Positions 51,156 through 62,797 of a DNA stretch of 64,000 nucleotides are shown here, piece by piece. Position 1 is the first letter of the stretch. The number at the start of each line of letters is the position of its first letter. Location of the stretch: positions 1 through 64,000 of the forward strand of contig NZ_JPVR01000078.1 in the NCBI RefSeq assembly GCF_000772935.1, read 5' to 3'. Source of the DNA: Lysinibacillus boronitolerans JCM 21713 = 10a = NBRC 103108. GTDB lineage: Bacteria; Bacillota; Bacilli; Bacillales_A; Planococcaceae. A program made the position numbers and the translations under genes. Below the pieces are notes generated by a model. The model was not told the origin of the DNA. It searched no databases and saw only the letters and a list, made by a program, of their open reading frames with translations.

Positions 51156-52589
51156 ATGGATAAAGTGGAGTATATGATGAAAAGCCTACAAAAAGCATTC
51201 TACCATTCCTCGGATTTGACCGTCAGACAAATAGATTGGCATGAAGGGGACACGGCTATTTTATGCTTTTACGCTTCTCTTGTTGATGCGAAGGAAGTAC
51301 AAAAAATACTGGATACGATTTATGCACGTTTAGATACAGAAAAACCCTTTTGGAGTGAAACCCTCCTTACAACACTCGATAATTTTGCGCTACCGCAAGC
51401 AATTGAACGGGTTTGCCAAGGTGAAACGCTCGTGATTTTGCCTGACATGGGAAAAATGCTGACTTTAGCGATTCCCAATGAAGTTCGTCGTAACCTTGAG
51501 GAGCCAAACAATGAACATATTCTGCGAGGCTCCCATGAAGGGCTTGTGGAGCGGGCGGATACCAATTTAACGTTGATCCGAAAGCGAGTGAATAATCCCG
51601 CTCTTGTGGTCAAATCTTTTACAATTGGACAACAAACGAACACAAAAGCTTATTATCTCTATATGGATGGGGTCATAAAGCCTGAGACCTTAAAAGAGAT
51701 GGAAAAGCGGATTGCGGACATTAAAATCGACTATTTTTATAGTATTGGCCAGTTAAGTGATGCCCTTGAGGATTCTGTGTTATCGCCATTTCCACAATTG
51801 TTAAATACAGAGCATCCAGATCGTGTCGTAGCCCATTTAGTGGAGGGTAAAGTTGTGGTCATGACCAATATTTCGCCGTCTGCCTTGATTGGCCCTGTGA
51901 CATTTTTCTCTTTCTATCAAACACCTGATGACTATAATAGTCGGGTAGTGGTTGGCTCTTTTTATAAAATAGTTCGTTTACTGTCGTTTGTAACGGCGGT
52001 TTTTTTACCAGCATTTTATATTGCGGTAATTAGCTTTCACTTTGAGGTATTACCGTTAGAATTAAGTAATCAAGTGAAAAATGATGTTAATGATATCCCT
52101 TATCGACCGCTAATTGAAGCACTGATACTTGAGATTATTATGGAGCTCATACGAGAATCAAGTATTCGCTTGCCACAATCAGTAGGGCAAACGATTGGGA
52201 TCGTAGGAGGATTAGTGATCGGTGATGCCATTGTAAGTGCTGGACTCGTGTCAAACTTAATGGTTATTGTTGTCGCCTTAACGGCCATTTCAAGCTATGT
52301 CGTCCCGTCCGTTGAATTGAATAGCACGATTCGCATGCTCCGTTTTCCGTTTATGCTACTTGCCTCATTATTTGGATTTTTAGGCATTGTGGTAGGGGTT
52401 GTCATCCTATTAATTCATTTAATTAGTTTAACGTCATTGAAACAGCCGTATTTTTCACCTATTGTACCTTTTCAACCGAAAGCTGTTTATAAAATTTTTT
52501 TACGCTGGCCATTTATTAGACCGACAGTCCAAGTTACTTCCTTTCAACCACCGAAGGATGAAAAGGGGAAAAATGAGGATACACCATGA
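51156..52589 (+). CDS. GerA-family spore germination protein, A subunit
   Basis: A subunit of a germinant receptor, 477 residues. The N-terminal soluble domain contains REGSHEG-like ILRGSHEGLVERADTNL and LIRKRVNNPALVVKSF; the membrane part has about five helices with the family segment PYRPLIEALILEIIMELIRE and LPQSVGQTIGIVGGLVIGDA. It sits in the inner spore membrane and helps sense nutrients. GAGGAGGCG precedes the ATG. It overlaps the B gene by four bases (ATGA). Confidence 0.95.
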   Translation: MDKVEYMMKSLQKAFYHSSDLTVRQIDWHEGDTAILCFYASLVDAKEVQKILDTIYARLDTEKPFWSETLLTTLDNFALPQAIERVCQGETLVILPDMGKMLTLAIPNEVRRNLEEPNNEHILRGSHEGLVERADTNLTLIRKRVNNPALVVKSFTIGQQTNTKAYYLYMDGVIKPETLKEMEKRIADIKIDYFYSIGQLSDALEDSVLSPFPQLLNTEHPDRVVAHLVEGKVVVMTNISPSALIGPVTFFSFYQTPDDYNSRVVVGSFYKIVRLLSFVTAVFLPAFYIAVISFHFEVLPLELSNQVKNDVNDIPYRPLIEALILEIIMELIRESSIRLPQSVGQTIGIVGGLVIGDAIVSAGLVSNLMVIVVALTAISSYVVPSVELNSTIRMLRFPFMLLASLFGFLGIVVGVVILLIHLISLTSLKQPYFSPIVPFQPKAVYKIFLRWPFIRPTVQVTSFQPPKDEKGKNEDTP

Positions 52590-53614
52590 ATTTTTCTCTA
52601 TCAAAGGCACAATTTTTTTTACTACTCTTTATCATTCAGACAGGTGTTGTCTACATTTCGTTTCAAACACCGTTAATCATATACAGCCAGCATAGTGCAT
52701 GGTTTGTCTTCATCCTTGCTAGCCTCTTCCATTACGGCTTGCTGTTCTTTTTTGAACGCTATTATCAATCTTTCTTTTTAAATGGGTTCTTTCGCTGGGT
52801 CTATCTTATCTATTGGTTATTAATAACAGCTGTATTAATTGCCTATATGGGGTATGTTCTGGCCTCATGGGTCTTGCCCCAAACACCTGAATGGCTTGTT
52901 GTCATGCTGATTGTAGGATTATCCTTGTATGCCAACCTCGTCAGACCAGAAACGGTCATCAACATTGGTGTCATGCTAATCCCTATCATTTTCCTCTTCG
53001 TCATTTTTTTAATGCTGGCGGTTCCGGATCTAACGTGGAGTAATCTTTTCCCTGTTGAATGGAATCATACTAAGCAAATCATGGCGGGCATGATCCATAG
53101 CATGTATGCTTTTTTTGGGATTGAAATGTACCTCATTTATCGTCCATTTCTCAAACAGGATTTACAGGTGAAGGGAAAGCCCTTATTGATTTACCAACTC
53201 GTCCTTTTTATCTTTTATTTTCTTTCGGTTGTCTTTACACAAATGTTCTTTGCTTTGGAGGAGATTCAACTGATACCAGAGCCTATTATGTATATTTTAA
53301 AATCACAGGAAGTGAATTTTGTAAAACGGCTGGATATTTTTTTCATCTATATTTGGCTTTCTTGGTCCATTGTTACGGTCATGATCTACGGTTTGTCCTT
53401 TCGTGTGCTCTATTTGTCAAAAAAGCGGAAGCATCCGAAACGCAGTATTGTTATTTATCATCTTCTCTTAGCTATCCTGCCGCTATTTGTCATGCAATTT
53501 CAGCGCATTGAGTTTGTCAAAAATTCTATACACTACGTACTCATCGTGTTTACGATTCTACTACCAATGATGATTATTTGTTGGAATAAATGGAGGGGAA
53601 AACGTGTATCGTAA
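52586..53614 (+). CDS. GerA-family germination protein, B subunit (GerAB/endospore transporter)
   Basis: B subunit of 342 residues with ten hydrophobic helices, of the amino-acid/polyamine-organocation transporter superfamily. The start (FSLSKAQFFLLLFIIQTGVV) and the core FPVEWNHTKQIMAGMIHSMYAFFGIEM match the family. It forms the likely nutrient-binding pore of the receptor. It overlaps gene A by four bases and gene C by eleven, so the three are translated together. Confidence 0.94.
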   Translation: MNFSLSKAQFFLLLFIIQTGVVYISFQTPLIIYSQHSAWFVFILASLFHYGLLFFFERYYQSFFLNGFFRWVYLIYWLLITAVLIAYMGYVLASWVLPQTPEWLVVMLIVGLSLYANLVRPETVINIGVMLIPIIFLFVIFLMLAVPDLTWSNLFPVEWNHTKQIMAGMIHSMYAFFGIEMYLIYRPFLKQDLQVKGKPLLIYQLVLFIFYFLSVVFTQMFFALEEIQLIPEPIMYILKSQEVNFVKRLDIFFIYIWLSWSIVTVMIYGLSFRVLYLSKKRKHPKRSIVIYHLLLAILPLFVMQFQRIEFVKNSIHYVLIVFTILLPMMIICWNKWRGKRVS

Positions 53615-54680
53615 AGGGATTATGCTCCTCTTCTCTATGTTACTTTTAGCTGGTTGTTGGGATGAACGACTTTATAAAAACGCTTCCGTTGTGACGCTTG
53701 TTGGGGTGGACGGATATGTGGGGGCATACAAGGGGTATTATGCCTATCCGAATACAGCAGCTCAGCAAAATGAAGTGATTGAAGCGGACGGCATTTCACC
53801 AAGAGATGTACGGAATCAAGCCAATTTAAAAGTAGAACAAACAATTGATTTATCTGAGCTATCGACTATCCTTGTATCGGATCAAACGGTAAGAGAGCCT
53901 CTTTATGATATTTTGGATATTTATTTTCGTAATCCCCAAAACCCGATATCGATAAAAATTGCTGTAACAGAAGGGGATGTCAAGCCGTTTATAGAGCTCA
54001 CAAAGGATTTGGCAGGGGGTTCAGGAGACTATTATGAACGTTTTATGGAAAGTACAGAGGAAAATACAATTTTTCCGAAATTAGATTTACAGACGGTTGG
54101 CTCCATGCTATTTGAACAGACAATTGATATAGCACTACCGTATATTCAGTTAAGTGAGGATAAAAAGCATGCTGTTGCGGCAGGCGTCACGTTGTTTTCA
54201 GGTCAAAGGTTTACGGGTACAGTATTAACACCAAAACAATCTCTCACGATGCTTCTCTTAATGAATCAACCTAGCAAACAAGCACGGATGAGCTATATGT
54301 GGAAGCATGATGGAAAAGCGATGCCAATCACAGCAGAGGTCATTCATATCAAGCGTCAATGGACGGTGAATGAGGAATTAAAAAGAATAGACATGGATTA
54401 TCTCATCGAGGTAGAAATTGAGGAATTTGCACATGACCATTTATATAAAGACCCCATTTTCAAGGAGGTTCAGCAGCTGATTCAAAATCAAATGCAGGCA
54501 GAGTTTGAGGAGGTTTTGCGGATTCTTCAAGGTCAGCAATCGGATACGTTGGGGATTGGTCGATATATTCGTGCCTATCACCCCAAGATGTTTCAGAAGG
54601 ATTGGCATACTATCTATGCATCCTTACAGCTAGTGCCGTCTGTTCAAGTGAAAATCATTCGTACAGGTGTTTTACGTTAA
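53604..54680 (+). CDS. Ger(x)C-family germination lipoprotein, C subunit
   Basis: Lipoprotein of 358 residues, slightly shorter than the orphan GerC at 14.1 kb. The signal peptide ends in LLLAGCWDERLYKNA, with the C-W-D signature. The N-domain (VVTLVGVDGYVGAYKGYYAYP) and the C-terminal lipid-binding-like domain follow. It starts with GTG 53604 after TGGAGGGGAAAAC. It completes the A-B-C receptor operon. Confidence 0.94.
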   Translation: MYRKGIMLLFSMLLLAGCWDERLYKNASVVTLVGVDGYVGAYKGYYAYPNTAAQQNEVIEADGISPRDVRNQANLKVEQTIDLSELSTILVSDQTVREPLYDILDIYFRNPQNPISIKIAVTEGDVKPFIELTKDLAGGSGDYYERFMESTEENTIFPKLDLQTVGSMLFEQTIDIALPYIQLSEDKKHAVAAGVTLFSGQRFTGTVLTPKQSLTMLLLMNQPSKQARMSYMWKHDGKAMPITAEVIHIKRQWTVNEELKRIDMDYLIEVEIEEFAHDHLYKDPIFKEVQQLIQNQMQAEFEEVLRILQGQQSDTLGIGRYIRAYHPKMFQKDWHTIYASLQLVPSVQVKIIRTGVLR

Positions 54681-54719
54681 AAATCGCCTTTCTCAAGTTT
54701 GGAGAAAAGGCGATTTTTT
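54681..54719. terminator. Bidirectional terminator after the gerA-type operon
   Basis: AAATCGCCTTtCTC pairs with GAGaAAAGGCGATTT, with A and T runs on both sides, between convergent genes. Confidence 0.85.
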
Positions 54720-54720
54720 A

Positions 54721-56067
54721 TTAAACAGTTACTCTTTTTTGAACAATCAGCAGACGGATTAATAGAGTAACGGCGCCCATTGTTAAACCTGCCACAAGGC
54801 CAATCCAATAGCCAAATGGGCCGAAATCCGTATGTGTGGCAAGGGTGTACCCAACTGGCAAGCCAATCACCCAATAAGAAATAATGGCCATGATAAATGT
54901 GATCATGACATCTTTGTAGCCTCTCAATGCGCCTTGCACTGGTGCTTGTATCGCATCAGATAGCTGGAAAATGGCTGCATAGACTAAAAATTGTACGGCA
55001 TACTCAAGAACCATCTGATCTGTCGTATACATATGCGCTACAGGTTCACGTAAAATAAATAAGATGCAAGCTGATATAAAGCTAAATAAAATGGCTGTAC
55101 CTACACATAGATAACTATACATACGAGCATCTCGCATGCGTCCTGCGCCAATCTCAAAACCTACTAATATTGTGACACCCATAGAAATACTGAGTGGAAC
55201 CATGTATAACAGGGAAGTGAAATTGATGGCGATCTGATGGGCTGCGATAATTTCTGTGCTGAAATTACTCATCATCATGGTCACAGCAGAAAAAATACTT
55301 GTTTCTGCAAATAGGGAAATACCGATCGGTACCCCAATCAATAAAATTTCCTTCCATCGAAGCCATTCAAGCTTAGGCCAATCATAAAACAGACGGAATC
55401 GTTCGAACGGTACTCGTTTAGCGATGATCCATACTGTAATCATGAATATTAGCCAGTACGTTATTGCTGTCGCTACACCAGCCCCGATGCCGCCAAGCTC
55501 AGGTGCACCGAATTTGCCGAAAATAAAGATATAGTTCAGCACGATATTAATGGGCGTTGTCAATAAGGTAATGATCATCGTGACCCGTGTCTGACCAAGG
55601 GCGTCAATAAAGCAACGCATCACAAAAAATAAGAAAAGTGGTAAAAGACCAGCACACATCGCATAGATGTAGCCTTTTGCAATGCTATGTACAGCAGATT
55701 CTAAGTTCATCTTACTAAGTATCCAATCAATGCCAAAGAAGAGTCCTGTAAAAATAAGGACCGCCAGCAATATCGCGACATAAATGCCTTGCTGGACTGC
55801 CTTTTTTGCATCCATCTCTTTTTTCGCTCCCACAAGCTGTGAGACAATTGGGGTAATAGCTAGGAGTATACCTGAAAGTCCAGTATAGATCGGAATCCAT
55901 ATGGAGGAACCAATCGAAACACCTGCTAAATCAACCGTCCCGTAACGACTAGACATTAAAATATCAAAAAATGAAATAAGATAAATCGCTACCTGTGTCA
56001 CTAAAATAGGGACAATCATTTTTAAGAGTAGCACGTATTTTTCCTTAATTGTGGATGTTTGATACAT
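54721..56067 (-). CDS. MATE-family efflux transporter
   Basis: Twelve-helix MATE exporter of about 448 residues: MIVPILVTQVAIYLISFFD opens helix 1, with SSIWIPIYTGLSGILLAITPIVSQLVGA, and MRCFIDALGQTRVTMIITLLT in the second quarter as family motifs. Less than 25% of the sequence matches the 16.5-kb MATE by eye, so it is a different subfamily (NorM/YeeO-like). The start ATG 56067 has AAGGAAGT upstream; the in-frame extension to 56139 lacks a site. Substrate unknown. Confidence 0.92.
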   Translation of the reverse strand: MYQTSTIKEKYVLLLKMIVPILVTQVAIYLISFFDILMSSRYGTVDLAGVSIGSSIWIPIYTGLSGILLAITPIVSQLVGAKKEMDAKKAVQQGIYVAILLAVLIFTGLFFGIDWILSKMNLESAVHSIAKGYIYAMCAGLLPLFLFFVMRCFIDALGQTRVTMIITLLTTPINIVLNYIFIFGKFGAPELGGIGAGVATAITYWLIFMITVWIIAKRVPFERFRLFYDWPKLEWLRWKEILLIGVPIGISLFAETSIFSAVTMMMSNFSTEIIAAHQIAINFTSLLYMVPLSISMGVTILVGFEIGAGRMRDARMYSYLCVGTAILFSFISACILFILREPVAHMYTTDQMVLEYAVQFLVYAAIFQLSDAIQAPVQGALRGYKDVMITFIMAIISYWVIGLPVGYTLATHTDFGPFGYWIGLVAGLTMGAVTLLIRLLIVQKRVTV

Positions 56068-56238
56068 ATTTTCTACTTCCTTCATGAACATAATGAACAA
56101 GTATAGCATATGTAAAGAGAGAAAAGCTGAAATTTTCATGCTTCATCTATATCTTTTCGTCAGCATATAGTAAAATAGAACACTGTAAACAAAAAGTAGT
56201 GCTAACTACAATGGTTTTTTAGGAATAGGAGAATTTGT

Positions 56239-57315
56239 GTGAAACAACAAACAATCATTTTAACCGGTGGTGGGACAGCTGGCCATGTATCGTTAAATCA
56301 GGCGATACTCCCGTCTTTACTTGAACTTGGTTATGATGTCCACTATATTGGCTCAGAGCAAGGTATTGAAAAAGAATTAATTGGCGAGGCGTTCCCCGAT
56401 GTTCCGTTTTATGGCATTGCGAGTGGTAAATTGCGTCGTTATTTCTCAATGAAAAATTTTACAGATCCATTTAAAGTGCTTGCTGGAATGATGCAGGCTT
56501 TTCGTATTATAAAAAAAGTGAAACCACAGGTAGTCTTTTCAAAGGGTGGGTTTGTCTCTGTACCCGTTGTGATGGCGGCGAAATTAGCGGGTGTGCCAGT
56601 TGTCATCCATGAATCTGATGTAACACCTGGTCTTGCCAATAAAATAGCCTTACCTTTTGCTTCACATGTTTTTACAATTTTTGAAGAAACACTGAAGCAT
56701 TTACCTCAAGAGAAGGCTACTTGCACAGGCTCCATTATTCGTCCTGAGTTATTTGAGGGAGAAAGAGCAAGGGGGCTAGCTTTCTGCGGCTTTTCTACTT
56801 TAAAGCCTGTGTTACTTGTTATGGGAGGGAGTTTAGGCTCTGTTGTCTTAAATGAGGCACTACGTAAAAACTTACCAGAGCTCCTCAAGCAATTTCACAT
56901 CATTCATTTATGTGGGAAGGGGAATTTTGACCAATCACTGGAGGCAATGCCAGGCTACAAGCAATTTGAGTATGTGACAACAGAGTTACCTGATTTATTG
57001 CATGCTGCAGATTTTATTGTGTCACGAGCAGGCTCTAACTCCATTTTTGAATTTTTAGCGCTTCACAAGCCGATGCTATTAGTACCTCTCTCAGCGCAAA
57101 AAAGCCGTGGGGATCAAATTTTAAATGCCAACCTGTTTAAAAAACAAGGTTACGCAGAAGTGTTACAGGAAGACGAGTTGACGAAGGAATCTTTTATGAA
57201 GTCTGTTCATACACTAACAGAGCGTAAAGTGGAAATGGTGGAGACAATGGCAAAAACGCAAAAGCCAAAAACACCAGATGAAATGGCGTCATTAATTTTA
57301 CGTTACAAGAAATAA
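56239..57315 (+). CDS. murG: MurG, lipid II synthase (Staphylococcus-type)
   Basis: Peripheral membrane glycosyltransferase of 358 residues that adds GlcNAc to lipid I, giving lipid II for peptidoglycan. It follows the S. aureus-type MurG closely: [70 protein letters not shown] and [14 protein letters not shown] with [12 protein letters not shown]. These replace the GGTGGH, HEQN and GGSQGA of classical dcw-cluster MurG. It starts at GTG 56239 and stands alone, outside a dcw cluster; whether a second murG exists elsewhere cannot be seen. Confidence 0.93.
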   Translation: MKQQTIILTGGGTAGHVSLNQAILPSLLELGYDVHYIGSEQGIEKELIGEAFPDVPFYGIASGKLRRYFSMKNFTDPFKVLAGMMQAFRIIKKVKPQVVFSKGGFVSVPVVMAAKLAGVPVVIHESDVTPGLANKIALPFASHVFTIFEETLKHLPQEKATCTGSIIRPELFEGERARGLAFCGFSTLKPVLLVMGGSLGSVVLNEALRKNLPELLKQFHIIHLCGKGNFDQSLEAMPGYKQFEYVTTELPDLLHAADFIVSRAGSNSIFEFLALHKPMLLVPLSAQKSRGDQILNANLFKKQGYAEVLQEDELTKESFMKSVHTLTERKVEMVETMAKTQKPKTPDEMASLILRYKK

Positions 57316-57336
57316 GTGCTATTTGAAAAAAGAAAA

Positions 57337-57384
57337 GAAGCTATGAGGTAGGTCGAAATGACAAAACCTTATAGCTTCTCTTTT
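57337..57384. terminator. Bidirectional terminator after murG
   Basis: GAAGCTATgAGGT pairs with ACCTtATAGCTTC, T-rich on the + side and AAAAGAAAAAA (T-rich on minus) on the other. Confidence 0.75.
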
Positions 57385-57398
57385 ATATATATCGTACA

Positions 57399-57947
57399 CT
57401 ACATTGCTTGCTCTTCGCCCTCTTGCAATTGATGTGCCGTTGTTAGGTAGAATAAATCTTTTGGAATTTTAAATAAATTAAATTGTGCCTCACCGCTATT
57501 AACCTGCGTTAATAATGTTGGATGACTTTCATTGGCGCTCACCACATAAGGAAGCTTTAAAGCAGCACGTTGTGATTTTAAATTTTCAACACGTATACGG
57601 AGAAAGACCGTATGAAAATTATAGTCAAAAAATAACTCGTTCAAAAATAACATTTTTGCTTTTTGATTATAACCTTTACCTTGGTAAGGGAGTCCAATCC
57701 ACGTTCCTAGAAAGCCTGCACCGTCCTCCACATCGTGAATACTAATGGTGCCGATTGGTTGACCCCAATCATCAGTTATGGTCCTCGAGATAGCGAGTCC
57801 TCTCGCTTCCTCTTCAATCAGTTGTTTTGTCATAAACCAATATTCATCAGCGGATGTGGCTTTTTGACGGACAAAAGGGAATACAGAAGGGTGTGATAAT
57901 AGCTCATAAAGCTCTGTACATTCATGCAGGTCTCGATGTTTAAGCAT
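57399..57947 (-). CDS. GNAT acetyltransferase (YdaF/RimJ-like)
   Basis: Acetyltransferase of 182 residues: start MLKHRDLHECTELYELLSHP, motif A GTWIGLPYQGKGYNQKAK, then LRIRVENLKSQRAALKLPYV. The C-terminal region beyond residue 145 is longer than usual. Substrate unknown. AGGAGGCG precedes the ATG. Single gene. Confidence 0.88.
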   Translation of the reverse strand: MLKHRDLHECTELYELLSHPSVFPFVRQKATSADEYWFMTKQLIEEEARGLAISRTITDDWGQPIGTISIHDVEDGAGFLGTWIGLPYQGKGYNQKAKMLFLNELFFDYNFHTVFLRIRVENLKSQRAALKLPYVVSANESHPTLLTQVNSGEAQFNLFKIPKDLFYLTTAHQLQEGEEQAM

Positions 57948-58489
57948 ACGAAACGCCTCCTTTACTAGGGTAGTTAAAACAATTCCGTTGAAGCATAAAG
58001 AAGAAAACTAAAATTCGTACTGGAATTAAAACCCAAAGAACTAGACGTTATAACTATGATATTCCATAATCTCCCGCTGTCTTACTGATTTCGACCATAC
58101 CGAAAAAAGGCTAGTTTTTTAAATATAATATAACATATAATCTGCTTGATGCAATTATTTTGCTCGTAAAAAAACAAAATTTGAGTTTAATAGTCAGTAA
58201 ATTCTGATAAATGAAACGAGATGATCGATAATATTGTTGTTTTATAACATTAAGCCTATCCTATCAATTTTATCTAATATTAATCATTTATCTACATCTT
58301 TAGTAGTATTGGTTACTTGTTATAATAGGTAATATATCAAATATTATCCTTAAAAGGATATAAATTTTATGATTCTAGAAAGGTAATTTTTTATTTTTAT
58401 GTTATAATAGTAGTATTATTTTTAATCTCACGAAACATACATATGAACATTTCTATCATGATGGCAAGGGCTTTTCTGGAGGTGACAGC
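57948..58489. other. AT-rich intergenic region before the PAS-GGDEF gene
   Basis: About 540 bases, strongly AT-rich, no coding frame and no convincing hairpin. A TTATAAT (near 58401) with a T-rich stretch at -35 distance may be the promoter of the downstream gene. Nothing else supported. Confidence 0.4.
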
Positions 58490-60517
58490 ATGGAGTATAT
58501 TTTAAGCGAAGATTTCTTTAACTCATTATTTATTGGCAAGGATTTTGTTTTTCTCGTGAAAAAAGTAGGGGACGATTATCAATATATTCGCTTAAATCAA
58601 GCAGCTCAAGATCTGTTATCGAATGAGGCGATTGGCAAAATGATTTCGACCGTTACCTCAAAGCGTAATTTTTCGATCATTCAGAAAAATTATGATGAGG
58701 CAATTAGAGAACATAAACAGGTTGACTATGTAGATTATGCATATGTTCAGTCGGAGGTTCGTAAATATGAAACATCCGTCAGACCGTTGAAATATAAGAA
58801 TGAAGACTATATATTAGCCATTACGAAGGAAATACTCTATGACCGCAGTATTGAAGATAAATTTTTATTTATGCGGTCCATGTTTGACCATGCCTTTTTT
58901 TCTACGGTCATTTTATCGGCTGAGGGCATAATATACGAAGTGAATTCAAGCTTTATGGATGATTTTCAATTAGATAATGAAACCGTCAAACAAAAAATGT
59001 TTGTGGATTTACCAATTATTCCAAAAGAAGAAGTTGAACAACTTAAAATTTGTTTGCAAAAGGCTGCAAGAGGGGAAAACGTTGGCGAGAAGTTCATTAA
59101 ATTGCATACATTGGACCAGCAGGAACGCATGTATTTGCTGTCACTATCACCAGTGATGCAGGATGATAATTCCTTTGCCATATTTCTAATCATGCAGGAT
59201 TTTACACAATTTACTATACAAAAAGCAGAATTACGTTCGAAGTCTCACGGGCTAGAGGTATTTAAATCGGCATTAAACTCAGCTACGGCCATTGCCGTAT
59301 TAGATAATAAGGGGAATATTACTGAAGTGAGTGATATGTTTTTACAGGCTTCTGGCTACACGGCAGAGGAGTTAATCGGTCAGCCCTACGCATTAATCGA
59401 ACCTCGATTCCGTGGGCAAAATCTTTTACAAATAATTGATGATAAGCTGGATACGATGGGGATGTGGCGTGGAGAGCTTTGCTATCGAACGAAATATCAT
59501 GCCGATTACTGGGTAGAAGCTACCATCGTTCCATTAAAAGATGAGTTTGGTCAAATCGAACAAATTTTAACCATTAACTATGATATTACAGATAAGAAAA
59601 GAATGTTCACAGAATTAAAAAATATTGAACGTACTTTCCGTCTCATTACGGAAAATACAAATGACTTAATTGTGATTACAAATGAGGATGGCATCATTAT
59701 CTATGCTTCCCCGTCGTATGGTATTTATTTAGGGTATGAAAATGTAGAGCTACAAGGACAATTTTACAGTGACATTATTGATCGAGAAAGTAAAGGCGAG
59801 TGGCAAACATTCTTAAATAATTATACGGGACAAACAGATTCACAGTTTGAGCTTTTACTGAAGGCGAAGGATGGAACACCGATATGGACAGAAGGAAATG
59901 TCACAGTTGTGCATGATCCTGAACGTGAAAAGGTTTCGCAAATTATGATGGTGTCTCGTGAAATTACGCATCGCAAAGAAAGGGAAAATGATTTGCTGTA
60001 TCTAGCCTATCATGACGCCTTAACACAGCTACCAAATCGGCGCTTTTTACAAAAGGAGTTTCCTAAAATCCTAGCAGAAGCAAATGAAAATCAAACTTGT
60101 GTGGCGATGCTCTATTTAGATGGTGACGATTTTAAAGAAGTGAATGATCGCTTTGGCCATGAGACGGGCGATGCGTTTATTCAGCGATTCGGCATTTCCT
60201 TGAACAAAACAGTTCGAAGCCATGATCTAGTTATTCGAATAGGTGGCGATGAATTTATTGTCATCTTAACTGGCTTAACGAGAGATCAAGAAAAAAGACA
60301 TCATCAAATTATGCATATTATTCGTCGGATACGCGATGAATTAGCAGAAGGCTGGATGATAGAGGACCATCTTTTTACACCCACTGCTTCTATTGGCATT
60401 GCCTATTACCCAGACCATGCACAAACACTGGATGAGCTAATGGATTTAGCTGACCAAGCATTATATAAATCAAAGGAATTGGGGAAAAACAACCTCTCCA
60501 TTTCCGACATACACTAA
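58490..60517 (+). CDS. PAS-containing diguanylate cyclase
   Basis: Cytosolic c-di-GMP synthase of 675 residues. About four PAS-type sensor modules (to about residue 500; for example [20 protein letters not shown] and [18 protein letters not shown]) precede a GGDEF domain with an intact loop [15 protein letters not shown] and metal-binding [13 protein letters not shown]. The allosteric inhibitory I-site RSHD lies five residues before GGDEF, so product inhibition is expected. GGAGGTGACAGC precedes the ATG. Single gene with a strong terminator. Confidence 0.94.
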   Translation: MEYILSEDFFNSLFIGKDFVFLVKKVGDDYQYIRLNQAAQDLLSNEAIGKMISTVTSKRNFSIIQKNYDEAIREHKQVDYVDYAYVQSEVRKYETSVRPLKYKNEDYILAITKEILYDRSIEDKFLFMRSMFDHAFFSTVILSAEGIIYEVNSSFMDDFQLDNETVKQKMFVDLPIIPKEEVEQLKICLQKAARGENVGEKFIKLHTLDQQERMYLLSLSPVMQDDNSFAIFLIMQDFTQFTIQKAELRSKSHGLEVFKSALNSATAIAVLDNKGNITEVSDMFLQASGYTAEELIGQPYALIEPRFRGQNLLQIIDDKLDTMGMWRGELCYRTKYHADYWVEATIVPLKDEFGQIEQILTINYDITDKKRMFTELKNIERTFRLITENTNDLIVITNEDGIIIYASPSYGIYLGYENVELQGQFYSDIIDRESKGEWQTFLNNYTGQTDSQFELLLKAKDGTPIWTEGNVTVVHDPEREKVSQIMMVSREITHRKERENDLLYLAYHDALTQLPNRRFLQKEFPKILAEANENQTCVAMLYLDGDDFKEVNDRFGHETGDAFIQRFGISLNKTVRSHDLVIRIGGDEFIVILTGLTRDQEKRHHQIMHIIRRIRDELAEGWMIEDHLFTPTASIGIAYYPDHAQTLDELMDLADQALYKSKELGKNNLSISDIH

Positions 60518-60559
60518 AAAAGTCTGTCCACAAGGTTTTCCTTGTGAGACAGACTTTTT
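60517..60559 (+). terminator. Terminator of the diguanylate cyclase gene
   Basis: AAAAAGTCTGTCcACAAGG pairs with CCTTGTgaGACAGACTTTTT around TTTT. Confidence 0.85.
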
Positions 60560-60630
60560 ATTTGATGTTATGCTATAACAGTATAGGGATAAAAATCCTA
60601 CATCGTTATTTTGGAATAGAAGGTGATACG

Positions 60631-61305
60631 ATGCCTAAGAAGATATTGTTGGTAGAAGATGAGAAGCATATTGCTCGTTTTGTTGAACTTGAATTACAGC
60701 ACGAAGGCTATGAAGTGAAAACTGCCTATGATGGTCGAGAAGGATTGGCTTTGGCAACATCCGAAAATTTTGATGTACTTTTACTGGATGTGATGTTACC
60801 GAGCATTAATGGAATTGAGATTTGTCGTCGTATCCGTACACAATCACAAGTGCCGATTATTTTATTAACGGCACGAGATGCTGTGATGGATCGTGTAGCA
60901 GGACTCGATGCAGGGGCAGATGACTATATCGTCAAGCCTTTTGCGATTGAAGAGCTGCTGGCTAGAATACGGACGATTTTACGTCGTGTCACACCAGAGC
61001 AGACAAGCAGTGAATCTTTATGCCTAAGGGATATTGAAATAGATGTAGCAGCCTATGAAGTTTTCGTTCAGGGGAATAAACTTGACCTAACAAAGACAGA
61101 ATATGACTTACTGAAACTATTAATCGAGCACAAAAATAGAGTCTGTACACGAGAGCATATTTTAACATCGGTTTGGGGTTATGATACGGATATTGAGACC
61201 AATGTGGTAGATGTTTATATCAGACATTTACGAACAAAGCTCCCAGGGGCAATGAACGATTATATTGAAACCGTTCGCGGTGTCGGGTATGTGATGCGAG
61301 AATGA
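60631..61305 (+). CDS. OmpR-family response regulator (ArlR/YkoG-like)
   Basis: Transcription factor of 224 residues: receiver domain ([61 protein letters not shown]) and a winged-helix output domain ([29 protein letters not shown]). The sequence resembles ArlR of staphylococci and YkoG of B. subtilis. ATG 60631 is preceded by AAGGTG; the frame is open to 60544 across a terminator, which is not used. Its last four bases overlap the kinase start. Confidence 0.94.
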   Translation: MPKKILLVEDEKHIARFVELELQHEGYEVKTAYDGREGLALATSENFDVLLLDVMLPSINGIEICRRIRTQSQVPIILLTARDAVMDRVAGLDAGADDYIVKPFAIEELLARIRTILRRVTPEQTSSESLCLRDIEIDVAAYEVFVQGNKLDLTKTEYDLLKLLIEHKNRVCTREHILTSVWGYDTDIETNVVDVYIRHLRTKLPGAMNDYIETVRGVGYVMRE

Positions 61306-62687
61306 ATAGATTAAGAAATTATTTGCGTCAGCAGTCGTTGCAGAAAAAATGGATGCTGACCTCAAGCAGTGTCATCTTTATTAGCTTTACGATTATTTGT
61401 GTAGTCGTCTATCTTTCTTTGCATACATGGTTATTAAACGATGAGGAGAGTAAGGTCAATCGGACAAGTAAGGATATCATCTCTTTTTTTGAGTCACAGG
61501 GTCCTACAATTACCATTCAGCAAATTCAGCAAAATACAGGCTTGCTCAAATCGATTGCGGATCGTGATGAGACGGTCCGAATATTTAATGCAGATGGTGT
61601 GGATATTTTACGGATTAATGATACCTCTGCTGCTGCACCACTTAATTCGTTGCAAGAAATTTTTGAGATGACCATTGATAAGCAGGATGTGCTGGTCATC
61701 AATGAACCGATTCGGATGGGCTTTTTCCAAGGCTATATTCAAGTGATTCATCCGTTAACTAGTTTTCAATCTCTCATGCATTATCTCTTGACAGCCATGC
61801 TGATTGCAGGGTTAGGTGCCTTAGTGTTATCTGGCTCTATTGGCTATTATCTAGCGAACTATTTAATGAAGCCACTACATGAATTGCGTGCATCCATGAA
61901 AACAGTAATGGATCAAGGATTTAATGAGCCAATACAGCTAACCTATACATCACATGACGAAATTGGAGATTTACTGAAAATGTACAATGCCATGATGAAT
62001 GAGCTACAAATCTCCTTTACCCAGCAGCAGCAATTTGTCGCAGATGCTTCACATGAGCTGCGTACGCCTATTCAAGCAATTGAAGGGCATCTTTCTCTTT
62101 TAAAAAGGTGGGGCAAACATGATCCTGCCATATTAGAGGAATCCATTGATACCTCCTTAACAGAAATTGCACGTATGCGCAAAATGATTGAGGAATTATT
62201 AGAGCTTGCACGCCGTGAGGAAAAAGATGAAACAAGTGAGGCCAATGCACTAGTGGTCATTGAAGCAGTAATGGATGAGCTGAGGCTTGTTCATCCACAA
62301 GCGCGAATGTCGCTGTCGAAACATGGTGACATCGGTCCATTATTTATCACCGAAAATGCACTAAGTCAAATCGTCCGTAATATAATAGAAAATGCTATTC
62401 GTTATTGTGAAAAAATTCCTGAGATACAAATTTCTATTTCTGTTGCTGGAAATTATGCATGTTTAGAAATTGCTGATAATGGTATAGGAATAGCACCAGA
62501 CAATATTCCGTTTATCTTTGATCGTTTTTATCGAGTGGATGAAGCAAGAAATCGCCAAATAGGTGGAACAGGCTTAGGGCTTAGTATTTCGAAGATGTTA
62601 CTTGAAAAATACAATGCAACAGTAGAAGTCAAGAGTGAGGTTCATATTGGAACCGTTTTCTCGCTGAAAATCCCACTAAAATATTAA
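61302..62687 (+). CDS. Sensor histidine kinase (ArlS/YkoH-like)
   Basis: Membrane kinase of 461 residues: TM1 (about 19-41), extracytoplasmic loop of about 110 residues, TM2 (about 158-182), HAMP, HisKA with [20 protein letters not shown], and ATPase with [16 protein letters not shown] and GTGLGLSI. This HisKA sequence ([16 protein letters not shown]) is typical of the ArlS/YkoH group. It forms a two-component system with the overlapping upstream gene. Signal unknown. Confidence 0.94.
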   Translation: MNRLRNYLRQQSLQKKWMLTSSSVIFISFTIICVVVYLSLHTWLLNDEESKVNRTSKDIISFFESQGPTITIQQIQQNTGLLKSIADRDETVRIFNADGVDILRINDTSAAAPLNSLQEIFEMTIDKQDVLVINEPIRMGFFQGYIQVIHPLTSFQSLMHYLLTAMLIAGLGALVLSGSIGYYLANYLMKPLHELRASMKTVMDQGFNEPIQLTYTSHDEIGDLLKMYNAMMNELQISFTQQQQFVADASHELRTPIQAIEGHLSLLKRWGKHDPAILEESIDTSLTEIARMRKMIEELLELARREEKDETSEANALVVIEAVMDELRLVHPQARMSLSKHGDIGPLFITENALSQIVRNIIENAIRYCEKIPEIQISISVAGNYACLEIADNGIGIAPDNIPFIFDRFYRVDEARNRQIGGTGLGLSISKMLLEKYNATVEVKSEVHIGTVFSLKIPLKY

Positions 62688-62797
62688 GAAAAATACACGC
62701 TTTATTTCATTATTCTATCCTTTGCGAAAAAAATTGCTTAATTTGCTAAAAAGAGTTGTATTTTTTGTGAAGAGTAGTAAGATTGAGATGGAAAAAA

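Noticed and set aside
56239..57315. Calling this a second, accessory MurG
   Set aside because: Motifs match the S. aureus-type enzyme, which is the sole MurG there; the rest of the genome is not visible.
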